12,337 nucleotides of DNA from Prevotellaceae bacterium (GTDB lineage: Bacteria > Bacteroidota > Bacteroidia > Bacteroidales > UBA932): the NCBI GenBank assembly GCA_031259655.1, contig JAIRLF010000354.1, forward strand, positions 1-12,337, in the 5' to 3' direction. The notes beneath the pieces are model-generated. The model saw only the letters and a program-made list of their open reading frames with translations, was not told the origin of the DNA and ran no database searches. The first letter of the stretch is position 1; each line of letters starts with the position of its first letter. The translations under genes were made by a program, and so were the position numbers. This document shows, one piece after another, positions 1-6,748 of the stretch.

Positions 1-1
1 T

Positions 2-583
2 GGAAAAACGCTGGCGAATCTCGAACGAACAAACGAAGCAAGAGAAGTTTTGGAAAAAGGATTTGTTGAAAATCCCGATAATCAGCAATTAATATTTTCT
101 TTAATCAACACTTACATGGCATTGGGAGAAGACGCGAGAGATATTCTTCCGTTGATAAAAAAAGCTCAACAAGCGGAACCTGATAATCCGGGTTTATATA
201 CTGTCGAAGGGCAGTTGTATGAAAAAACGGAAGATTTGAAAACCGCTATCGAATGTTTCAAACAGTCTATAGAAATTGCTCCCGACTATTTTTATGGTTA
301 TTCGGCTTTAGGTCTTTTATATTTCAATTCAGGAGCTGAATATATCGAACAGGCTGTGGCGGAAAAAGATAACTTGAAATATGAGAAATTGCTTAATCTT
401 GCCGACGAGCAACTTAATTTGGCATTACCATTCCTCGAAAAAGCCTTCGATTTAGCCAAAGACGATACAACGCTCGCTCAACCTGTAATTCAGGCTTTGA
501 GAGATATTAATCTCCGTTTCCGTTATAAAAATGATACATTTAAGGAAAACGCCGAAAAATATTCGAAACTTCTGGAGAAATGA
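2..583 (+). CDS. TPR-repeat protein, 3' part only (5' end outside window)
   Basis: The reading frame is open from the first complete codon of the window, so the gene begins upstream; a TTG at position 50 could be read as a start, but the frame continues through it with TPR-like residues (TLANLERTNEAREVLEKG). About 193 residues are visible. They contain tetratricopeptide-type helix pairs, clearest at 'GLYTVEGQLYEKTEDLKTAI' followed by 'IAPDYFYGYSALGLLY', with the typical small-large pattern and a proline at the end of each unit. The C-terminus is a charged amphipathic helix ending in KYSKLLEK. TPR arrays are protein-protein interaction scaffolds; whether this one is periplasmic cannot be told because any signal peptide lies outside. 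It is followed by 138 bp without a gene before fmt. The specific function is unknown. Confidence 0.85.
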   Translation, partial: GKTLANLERTNEAREVLEKGFVENPDNQQLIFSLINTYMALGEDARDILPLIKKAQQAEPDNPGLYTVEGQLYEKTEDLKTAIECFKQSIEIAPDYFYGYSALGLLYFNSGAEYIEQAVAEKDNLKYEKLLNLADEQLNLALPFLEKAFDLAKDDTTLAQPVIQALRDINLRFRYKNDTFKENAEKYSKLLEK

Positions 584-721
584 CGAAACTGTGTGTAACC
601 GAATAAAAATGTCAGGATTATTAAAAAAGATAAAAACAATAATCGAACAGACGGTTTTCTAAATTCGGAATATTCTACTAATGTATCTCAAATGTAAATC
701 GAACAAAACAAATTATTTGCA

Positions 722-1681
722 ATGAAACATACAGTGAAAATAGTTTACATGGGAACGCCGGAATTTGCTGTAGAACCATTAAAAGTGTTACTGGAAAAAG
801 GCTATAACATTGTTTCGGTTGTTACGGCTCCCGACAGACCTGCCGGACGTGGACGTGAATTGAAACAGTCGGAGGTAAAACAGTTTGCGCTCGAACATGG
901 TTTGCCTGTACTGCAACCGGAGAAATTACGCGACAAAAATTTTACGGAACAATTGAAATCGTTAAATGCCGACCTTTTTCTTGTCGTAGCATTCCGAATG
1001 TTGCCGGAAATTGTGTGGAGTATGCCGCCGAAAGGGACTGTCAATCTTCATGCTTCGCTTTTGCCCGATTACAGAGGCGCAGCGCCGATAAATCATGCAA
1101 TTATAAACGGAGAAACACTGACCGGAGTTACAACATTTATTATCACGCATGAAATAGATACAGGAGAAATTCTTCTGCAAAAAAGAGTCGAGATAGAAAA
1201 CGACGAAACTGCCGGAGAATTACATGACAAACTGATGATTACAGGGGCTTCACTGTTGCTCGAAACGGTTGAAAAAATAGAATCCGGCAACGTGAAACCA
1301 TTGCCTCAACCGGAAATACCGAACGCTCACCTTGCTCCGAAATTGTTCCGTGAAACTTGCGAAATAAATTGGAATCTTTCGGTCGAGCGGGTAAGAAATT
1401 TGATAAGGGGATTAAGTCCGTATCCGGGAGCGTGGTGCGAACTGAAAAATGATGTAAAGACCTTGCAAATAAAGATATTGAAAGCATACGCCGATTCGGG
1501 AAAAGCAGAAAATGAACTTCCGGGAACAATTTTCTCCGACAGAAAAAGCTTTTTGAAGATAGCTTGTTCCAACGGACTCCTCGATGTGAAAGAGTTACAG
1601 CCACAAGGTAAAAAGATAATGCCGGTCAAAGCCTTCCTGTCGGGATTCAGGGATATAACATCATATCATTCCGGAAAATAA
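722..1681 (+). CDS. fmt: Methionyl-tRNA formyltransferase
   Basis: This cytoplasmic enzyme transfers a formyl group from 10-formyltetrahydrofolate to Met-tRNA(fMet), preparing it for translation initiation. The 319-residue length is normal for the family. The N-terminal Rossmann-like domain starts with IVYMGTPEFA (about 8-17), and the substrate loop APDRPAGRGREL is at about 36-47. The catalytic triad is visible as N108 and H110 in 'VNLHASLLPDYRGAAPIN' and D146 in 'HEIDTGEIL'. The C-terminal OB-like tRNA-binding domain (about 210-310) contains 'INWN', 'IRGLSPYPGAW' and 'VKAFLSGFRD'. The ATG at 722 gives the canonical N-terminus. The lysozyme gene follows after 11 bp, so the two are probably co-transcribed, with era behind them. 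All key residues are present and nothing looks broken. Confidence 0.97.
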   Translation: MKHTVKIVYMGTPEFAVEPLKVLLEKGYNIVSVVTAPDRPAGRGRELKQSEVKQFALEHGLPVLQPEKLRDKNFTEQLKSLNADLFLVVAFRMLPEIVWSMPPKGTVNLHASLLPDYRGAAPINHAIINGETLTGVTTFIITHEIDTGEILLQKRVEIENDETAGELHDKLMITGASLLLETVEKIESGNVKPLPQPEIPNAHLAPKLFRETCEINWNLSVERVRNLIRGLSPYPGAWCELKNDVKTLQIKILKAYADSGKAENELPGTIFSDRKSFLKIACSNGLLDVKELQPQGKKIMPVKAFLSGFRDITSYHSGK

Positions 1682-1692
1682 ATTATTGAGCA

Positions 1693-2430
1693 ATGAGATA
1701 TAAAATGACACGAAAACTGTGGTGGGCGATAATTTTCCTTTTAATTGTCGTTTTGTACATTGTTATAAGTCCGAGACGTAAAATTTTCGGAATCATGATG
1801 CCCAAAGGATATGAATTACATGGAATAGACGTCTCCCGTTATCAGAATACAATAGACTGGAAATATTTGGAAGGATTTACCGGAGGTAGAAATAGTGTGA
1901 AAATTTCGTTTGCATTTATCAAAGCAACCGAAGGACGATCGATACAGGATCCTTTCTTTAAAATTAACTGGAAAAATGTCGAGCAAACAACCATAATCAG
2001 AGGCGCTTATCATTATTTCATTCCAACGCGCAGCGCTCTGGAACAGGCTCAGAATTTTATTGAAAATGTGGAACTTGTCAATGGAGACCTTCCTCCCGTA
2101 CTGGATATTGAGAAATTAGGTCGTCCGGGAGCCTCAAAATTGAGGGAAAATGTTAAAATATGGTTAGACGAAGTCGAAAAACATTATGGTATAAAACCAA
2201 TCATCTATTCGTCTATTGATTTTTATGAAAAATATCTTATTGTTGATAACGATTTGCGACAATATCCGCTTTGGGTAGCACATTACGATAAAAAGAAAAT
2301 TGAATTTGAAGAAGCATGGTCGTTCTGGCAACACAGCGACAAGGGACAAATACCGGGTATAGATGAAAAAGTGGACTTTAATGTTTTTAATGGAAATATG
2401 GACAAGTTAAAATCTCTTTGTAAGAAATGA
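1693..2430 (+). CDS. GH25 family lysozyme (N-acetylmuramidase), membrane-anchored
   Basis: This is a glycoside hydrolase family 25 muramidase, which cleaves the MurNAc-GlcNAc bond of peptidoglycan. The N-terminus has a basic stretch and a hydrophobic segment at about 9-26 (WWAIIFLLIVVLYIVI), which is either a signal anchor or an uncleaved signal peptide; the catalytic domain would then lie in the periplasm. Conserved GH25 features appear in order: HGIDVSRYQ with D46, FAFIKATEG (about 73-81), GAYHYFIP (about 104-111), LPPVLDIEK with the catalytic pair D138/E140, 'IYSS' (171-174), and the closing WQHS with PGI and VDFN near D228. These match the Asp/Asp/Glu active site known from Streptomyces Cellosyl. 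The 245-residue length is that of a single catalytic domain with no binding repeats. Its stop codon overlaps the era start (ATGA), so translation is probably coupled. The physiological role (own wall remodelling or attack on others) is not shown by the sequence. Confidence 0.93.
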   Translation: MRYKMTRKLWWAIIFLLIVVLYIVISPRRKIFGIMMPKGYELHGIDVSRYQNTIDWKYLEGFTGGRNSVKISFAFIKATEGRSIQDPFFKINWKNVEQTTIIRGAYHYFIPTRSALEQAQNFIENVELVNGDLPPVLDIEKLGRPGASKLRENVKIWLDEVEKHYGIKPIIYSSIDFYEKYLIVDNDLRQYPLWVAHYDKKKIEFEEAWSFWQHSDKGQIPGIDEKVDFNVFNGNMDKLKSLCKK

Positions 2431-3326
2431 TTATGAATGAAATTAGTTTTAAATCAGGATTTGTGAACATCGTTGGCAATCCCAATGTAGGCAAATCGAC
2501 TTTAATGAACGCTATGGTCGGCGAACAATTGTCGATTATTACTTCAAAAGCGCAAACAACACGTCACCGAATACTTGGCGTTGTTACCGAAAATGATTAT
2601 CAGATTGTGTTTTCCGACACGCCGGGCGTCTTGAAACCCAATTACAAGTTGCAGGAGTCGATGATGAAATTCGTTTATTCGGCGATAGGCGATGCGGATA
2701 TTATTCTGTATGTGACCGATGTTGTGGAAAAAGCAGATAAAAATATTGATTTTATCGAGAAATTGAATGTTTTGAATGTGCCTGTTTTGTTGTTGATTAA
2801 TAAAATCGATCTTACTACTCCTGCCGATTTGGATTTATTAACCGAAAAATGGCAACAGCTATTACCTTCGGCTATCATTTTTCCTGTTGCGGCATTGCTG
2901 AGGTTTAATTTGGAGAATCTGAAAAAAGAGATTGTCAGACGTTTACCTTATGGTCCGAAATATTATGATAATGACACTTTAACGGACAGATCGCTGCGTT
3001 TTTTCGCTTCGGAAATTATTCGTGAAAAGATTTTCTTAAATTATCAAAAAGAAGTCCCGTATTCGACGGAAGTTGTTGTCGAAGAATTTAAGGAAGAAGA
3101 AAATATTACCCGTATAGAAGCTGTTATATATGTATCCCGCGAATCGCAAAAAGGTATAATCATCGGAAAACAGGGTTTACTCCTGAAAAAAACAGGAACG
3201 GCTGCCCGAAAAAGTCTGGAAACGTTCCTGCAAACAAAAGTCTACCTCGGACTTCATGTCAAAGTCGATCCCGACTGGAGAAATAATAATCTCAAATTAA
3301 AGAATTTCGGATATATCCGCGAATAA
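2427..3326 (+). CDS. era: GTPase Era
   Basis: Era is an essential GTP-binding protein that binds the 3' end of 16S rRNA and assists 30S subunit assembly. The GTPase motifs are in order: G1 GNPNVGKST (17-25), G2 KAQTTRHR (41-48), G3 DTPG (64-67), G4 NKID (125-128), and a G5 region FPVAAL (152-157) in which the usual Ser of 'SAL' is Ala. The C-terminal KH domain (about 200-295) carries GIIIGKQG, LKKTGTAARK and VKVDPDWR, all typical of Era. The 299 residues are full length. The ATG at 2427 overlaps the lysozyme stop as ATGA; an in-frame ATG at 2433 is an alternative start that would shorten the protein by two residues. A hairpin with a T-run follows 25 bases after the stop. Confidence 0.97.
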   Translation: MIMNEISFKSGFVNIVGNPNVGKSTLMNAMVGEQLSIITSKAQTTRHRILGVVTENDYQIVFSDTPGVLKPNYKLQESMMKFVYSAIGDADIILYVTDVVEKADKNIDFIEKLNVLNVPVLLLINKIDLTTPADLDLLTEKWQQLLPSAIIFPVAALLRFNLENLKKEIVRRLPYGPKYYDNDTLTDRSLRFFASEIIREKIFLNYQKEVPYSTEVVVEEFKEEENITRIEAVIYVSRESQKGIIIGKQGLLLKKTGTAARKSLETFLQTKVYLGLHVKVDPDWRNNNLKLKNFGYIRE

Positions 3327-3351
3327 CAGGCAGTGTCTCGTGCATTACACA

Positions 3352-3403
3352 GTCGGTTTCTGTTCTTACGATTTATTCGGATGAACAGAAACCGACAATT
3401 TTT
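3352..3403 (+). terminator. Likely Rho-independent terminator after era
   Basis: A perfect 14-bp inverted repeat (left arm 3352-3365, GTCGGTTTCTGTTC; right arm 3383-3396) encloses a 17-base loop, and a run of five T's follows at 3399-3403. It begins 25 bases after the era stop codon. The loop is longer than usual and the T-run is short, but position and perfect arms fit a terminator for the fmt-lysozyme-era transcript. Confidence 0.6.
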
Positions 3404-3435
3404 AGTTTACAGGACGTCAAGAAAACTGTAAATAA

Positions 3436-3556
3436 TGGGTGTATTTCAAATTGTCGCCTCTTCGAACTGAACACGTTTGACCGAACAGTCAAAGACCATT
3501 TGACCGAACTGTCAAATGTGTCCCGTCTGAAGAAGCGACAATTTGAAATGCACCCA
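3436..3556. repeat. 121-bp nested palindromic element (MITE-like or structured RNA)
   Basis: The outer arms are 28 bp (3436-3463 and 3529-3556) and complementary at 26 of 28 positions. The two exceptions are 3442/3550, a U-G wobble in a plus-strand RNA, and 3458/3534, which becomes a G-U wobble in a minus-strand RNA. Inside lie two copies of a mini-palindrome, TTTGAC-6 bases-GTCAAA, at 3476-3493 and 3499-3516; the second extends to 8-bp arms at 3497-3518. Symmetry continues inward from the arms (ACAC at 3471-3474 against GTGT at 3518-3521), so the whole element can fold either as one long interrupted stem or as a stem carrying two small hairpins. I see no open frame of note and no clear target-site duplication. 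It lies between the convergent era and outer-membrane receptor genes and could also end transcription of either. Confidence 0.75.
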
Positions 3557-3598
3557 CTGCAAGAAAATTTTTCGTTGCAATTACAGAAAATTTGCGAT

Positions 3599-5992
3599 TC
3601 ATCTGTTCAATTGAATAGGACGATTATTAAGATTTGTTTGCGCTCTTGATTTTGTCTCTTTTCCGAATTTGTAGAGTATTCCGACATGAAACAGCGCAGT
3701 ATCGTGATTATCAAAAAACGTTTCATTACTGAAACCTGTTCCCCACATGTAAGTACGGAAAATATTATTGATAAAATTAACTGCGTTCAAAGAGACGGTC
3801 AGTTTATTGAACGTTTTACTCGCATACAGGGAAATCCGTAACGATTCTGTTCTTCTTGAATACGCATAATATTGATTTCCATAATAAATACATTGTAAAG
3901 TGAAATTATAACCGTTTTTGAATTTTAATTGTGGAATAAACCGGATATCGTAATTCCAGTAGTTATTTGATTCGACAGTCTCTGTCGTTTTTTTTCTGTA
4001 ATTTTCATTATAAACGCTTCCCATAAAATAAATTGAAAGAATTTTATGTTTCCAGTTAAATCCGTAATCGAACATAAAAGTTTGTTTATCGACTAAATTT
4101 CCCCAGGTTTTATACCTGATTTCCCCGACATTATAAAACATCCTGTCGATTTCATCCTTTGTATCCATATAAGATATGGAAGTATTGATTCCCAAAGAAT
4201 TTTTATTGAACGAATATCCAAATTCAAAAGAACGGGAAAAGGCAGGCTGTAAATTTTCGTTGCCTGTATATCGTTCCGTGACGTAATCGCCGTTGTAAAC
4301 AACAGGCGTCAGTTGATAGACGCCCGGACGTTCTACTCTATGGCTGTAATTGAAATTGAAGTCATTATAATCGTTCATCGAATAAGCAACCCCGAAACTC
4401 GGATAAACATTGAAGCTCGAACGGACGTTATTCAAAACGTCCATACCCCATTCGGTATGATAATATTCTGCCCGTCCGCCAATCTTGAAAGCAATTTTTT
4501 TGATGTTGAAGTCAAACAGCGCATAAACACAGGGTATATATTCATTAAACCGGAAAAGATTTCTGATACTTGCGCTGTCTTTCCATACATTACCGGCTAA
4601 TGTAGCGCCTCCATTTGTGTCGTTTTCACGAGTCAGTTCCAGTTCCGTGCCAATATCCATATTCAAATTGATTTTTTTTGATAAAACCGTAACAAAATTG
4701 CCGGTAAATTCGGACGAATTGACGTTATCGCAGGGAAATACTCTGTATGGCGCTGTTACCGGAGCGCCGTCGTCGCCGGTTATTCTGTATTCACGATGTT
4801 GAGGATTTTCGGAAAAAGTCTGCCGGAAATCGAACGATAATTCGGTATCCTTTTTATTGAAGCGATGTTTGTAATTTAACGACAAAACATTTTGCCTTGT
4901 CCGGAAACCGGCGTCTATGAAGTTGTTAGCGCCGGATGACGAAACAAGTTCCGTTGATTTTGAAACGACATTATCTCTGTATTTTCCATCGACATACATC
5001 TGCGACCAGTACACTGTTGTCAAATCGTTTTTTGTTATATCAAGGTCGAAGCCCAGCGTGAAATTTTCACTGAAATATTTCTGCTGTTTAAAAGACTTCT
5101 CCTCTGTCGTACCGACATTTTCGGTAACGGTACGTGAATATCCTTCGGTATTGGAATTGTAATAACGGGGAAAAAAGGTCATAAACAGATTCAACTTTTC
5201 CATTCCGTAATTTGCCGTCAGAGCAGCGCCGTAATTTCTGTCCGTTCTTCCGGCAAGCTGCGCTATTCCGTTAATGCCGGACAGACGTTTTTTGGTGATA
5301 ATATTCACAATCCCGCCCAGTCCTTCGGGAGTATATTTTACTGAGGGATTAGTCATTACTTCGATTTTTTCGACAGTCGATGCCGGAATCTGAAACAGTT
5401 GCGCTCGCGATATCGAAGCCGGTTTCCCGTTCATATATATCGAAAAAGATTGATTTTTCAAAGTAATATTTTCGTCGTCAACTCTTATTTCGGGAATTAT
5501 TTTCAATATTTCGGCAATGCTTTCTCCGCCCGAAGCCATTGCGTCATTTACCGTTATTATCTTTTTATCGGGTTTTAAAGTAATTAAACGATTTTCGCCC
5601 GTAACAACAACATCATCCAAAACAAGTTCATTAATTTTCAGACTTATCTTTTGCAAGTCAATATTGCCGCCTCCGGAGACAGATATTGCCACCTCCCTGT
5701 TGTGATACCCGATACAGTTAATCCGTAAAACATAATCGCCCTTATGTACTTTTCTCAGTTTGAAAAAACCGGTCGAATCGGAAATCGTACCTGTCGCCGG
5801 CCGGTCATCCCGACCCGCTTCAAACAGCGACACAGAAGCATATCTTACCGGTTCTCCGCTAAGCGTATCCGTCAAAATGCCGCTAATATCCTGCGAAAAA
5901 GAAATAACAGGATAAAAAAATAAAAGCAAAAAACATAATCTTATTTGTCTTGTTGTTTCCATAACCGATTTTTTCCTCTTGTCCGATAGCAT
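3599..5992 (-). CDS. TonB-dependent receptor-like outer membrane beta-barrel protein
   Basis: This is a predicted outer-membrane protein of the Bacteroidota TonB-receptor type. In order: a signal peptide with hydrophobic core LCFLLLFFYPVI (about 19-30) and likely cleavage near SFS/Q34; a carboxypeptidase-regulatory-like domain at about 36-125 (GILTDTLSGEPVRYASVSL, GYHNREV); a plug domain at about 128-235 ('DDVVVTGE', 'GESIAEILKIIPEI', 'IEVMTNPSVKYTPEGLGGIV'); then a long region of alternating aromatic strands typical of the outer-membrane barrel family 3. The barrel appears to end at 'HVGILYKFG', followed by an unusual polar tail of about 20 residues (to ...IQLNR) rather than a terminal Phe. 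An in-frame ATG at 5962 (Met11), preceded by AGAGG, gives a more standard signal peptide and may be the true start. There is no SusD-like partner next to it, so glycan uptake is not supported; the ligand is unknown. It appears monocistronic with its own promoter at 6023-6053. Confidence 0.92.
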   Translation of the reverse strand: MLSDKRKKSVMETTRQIRLCFLLLFFYPVISFSQDISGILTDTLSGEPVRYASVSLFEAGRDDRPATGTISDSTGFFKLRKVHKGDYVLRINCIGYHNREVAISVSGGGNIDLQKISLKINELVLDDVVVTGENRLITLKPDKKIITVNDAMASGGESIAEILKIIPEIRVDDENITLKNQSFSIYMNGKPASISRAQLFQIPASTVEKIEVMTNPSVKYTPEGLGGIVNIITKKRLSGINGIAQLAGRTDRNYGAALTANYGMEKLNLFMTFFPRYYNSNTEGYSRTVTENVGTTEEKSFKQQKYFSENFTLGFDLDITKNDLTTVYWSQMYVDGKYRDNVVSKSTELVSSSGANNFIDAGFRTRQNVLSLNYKHRFNKKDTELSFDFRQTFSENPQHREYRITGDDGAPVTAPYRVFPCDNVNSSEFTGNFVTVLSKKINLNMDIGTELELTRENDTNGGATLAGNVWKDSASIRNLFRFNEYIPCVYALFDFNIKKIAFKIGGRAEYYHTEWGMDVLNNVRSSFNVYPSFGVAYSMNDYNDFNFNYSHRVERPGVYQLTPVVYNGDYVTERYTGNENLQPAFSRSFEFGYSFNKNSLGINTSISYMDTKDEIDRMFYNVGEIRYKTWGNLVDKQTFMFDYGFNWKHKILSIYFMGSVYNENYRKKTTETVESNNYWNYDIRFIPQLKFKNGYNFTLQCIYYGNQYYAYSRRTESLRISLYASKTFNKLTVSLNAVNFINNIFRTYMWGTGFSNETFFDNHDTALFHVGILYKFGKETKSRAQTNLNNRPIQLNR

Positions 5993-6022
5993 GTTTTATC
6001 AAATTATTATTAAATTAAGACG

Positions 6023-6053
6023 CAAAAGTAAAACAAAATTTCGAAACCGCAAA
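6023..6053 (-). promoter_or_regulatory. Bacteroidota-type promoter for the outer-membrane receptor gene
   Basis: Read on the minus strand, a -33 TTTG (6053-6050) is separated by exactly 19 bases from TACTTTTG (6030-6023), a full match to the Bacteroidota primary-sigma -7 consensus TAnnTTTG. Transcription would start a few bases downstream, near 6016-6019. This leaves a leader of about 25 bases to the ATG at 5992 or about 55 bases to the ATG at 5962. Confidence 0.7.
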
Positions 6054-6075
6054 TTTCGATAAAAGCCCTGAAAGA

Positions 6076-6106
6076 TTTTCTCTTTTTCAATTTTTATGTA
6101 CATTTG
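6076..6106 (+). promoter_or_regulatory. Probable promoter for the conserved protein-xseAB block
   Basis: The -7 element TACATTTG at 6099-6106 fully matches TAnnTTTG. At the expected 19-base spacing upstream lies TTTT (6076-6079), a 3-of-4 match to the -33 TTTG. The implied leader to the ATG at 6167 is about 50 bases. It is divergent from the receptor promoter, the two -33 ends being about 23 bp apart. Confidence 0.55.
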
Positions 6107-6166
6107 TACTTTCAATAAGAGGTCGTAAATGATGGAAAGAATTGAAAGATTATTAATTACAGTTTT

Positions 6167-6712
6167 ATGGAAGAAAATATTGAATTAGGAGTAGGCACAA
6201 GAGTCGAGCACGACAGGTACGGAGAAGGATTTGTTTGCAAAAGTTCATTGAACGGTTACGAAATCATTTTCGAGAGAGGAGGCAAATTGAGCTTTGGTAA
6301 AGCCAATATCCTGAAAGATATGACAATTGTCGAGAAAGTCGAAGATAATGAACCGAAACTTTCTTTGGATGAAGTGACGGAGGCTTTGACCGGTATATTA
6401 AAACGATACAACGGACTGAACGAAGACGTTGAGATAGCCGACAAATGGATTGGCGGAACATTGGTGTTGAATCCCGGAAATGCTTCGCAACCGAAAGAAA
6501 TACCTGTGGAGGTCTTTTTTCATAAAATCGTGATGCTTAGGGATAAATTACGTGTTCTGGAGCAAAGCGTCAATAGCCATAAAAGTCTAAGCGAACAGGA
6601 TAAGATTAATATTCAGAAATATATAACCTCCGCTTATGGTTCGTTGACAACGTTCAACGTGCTTTTCAAAGACAAAGAAGATTATTTTGTAGGCGCAGGA
6701 AAAAAAGAATAG
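6167..6712 (+). CDS. Conserved Bacteroidota protein with N-terminal Tudor/UvrD-C-like segment
   Basis: I recognise this 181-residue protein as a conserved hypothetical of the Bacteroidota; no function is known to me. The first 50-55 residues (GVGTRVEHDRYGEGFVCKSS, then 'YEIIFERGGKLSFGKANI') resemble the small Tudor-like beta-barrel at the C-terminus of UvrD/PcrA helicases, in which a 'G-x-x-V-x-H-x-x-[FY]-G-x-G' pattern recurs. The rest is distinct: a helical linker (about 65-82), then 'DKWIGGTLVLNPGN', 'PKEIPVEVFFHKIVMLRDKL' (109-128) and 'KYITSAYGSLTTFNVLFKDK' (151-170), the best conserved parts by recollection. There is no signal peptide or membrane segment, so it is probably cytoplasmic. 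The ATG at 6167 is chosen because the earlier ATGs (6129, 6132) are out of frame. xseA begins 36 bases after its stop, so co-transcription is likely; a nucleic-acid-related role is only an inference from the Tudor-like fold and the neighbour. Confidence 0.85.
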   Translation: MEENIELGVGTRVEHDRYGEGFVCKSSLNGYEIIFERGGKLSFGKANILKDMTIVEKVEDNEPKLSLDEVTEALTGILKRYNGLNEDVEIADKWIGGTLVLNPGNASQPKEIPVEVFFHKIVMLRDKLRVLEQSVNSHKSLSEQDKINIQKYITSAYGSLTTFNVLFKDKEDYFVGAGKKE

Positions 6713-6748
6713 CTAATGCAGAGTGTAAAAATTTGAACCACAAAAAAC

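Noticed and set aside
609..662. Short reading frame of 17 codons (MSGLLKKIKTIIEQTVF) between the TPR gene and fmt
   Set aside because: It has no recognisable ribosome site, no family match, and the low-complexity AT-rich composition makes a chance frame likely. The 138-bp gap otherwise shows only a weak promoter-like TAAATTCG at 660-667 without a -33 element.
3352..3556. CRISPR-like array or phage attachment site after era
   Set aside because: The repeats are inverted and nested rather than direct repeats with unique spacers, no cas or integrase gene is present, and no tRNA lies nearby.
3599..5992. Polysaccharide utilisation locus (SusC-type receptor)
   Set aside because: There is no SusD-like lipoprotein, glycoside hydrolase for dietary glycans or regulator next to it, and the barrel resembles the shorter outer-membrane barrel family 3 rather than a roughly 1000-residue SusC.
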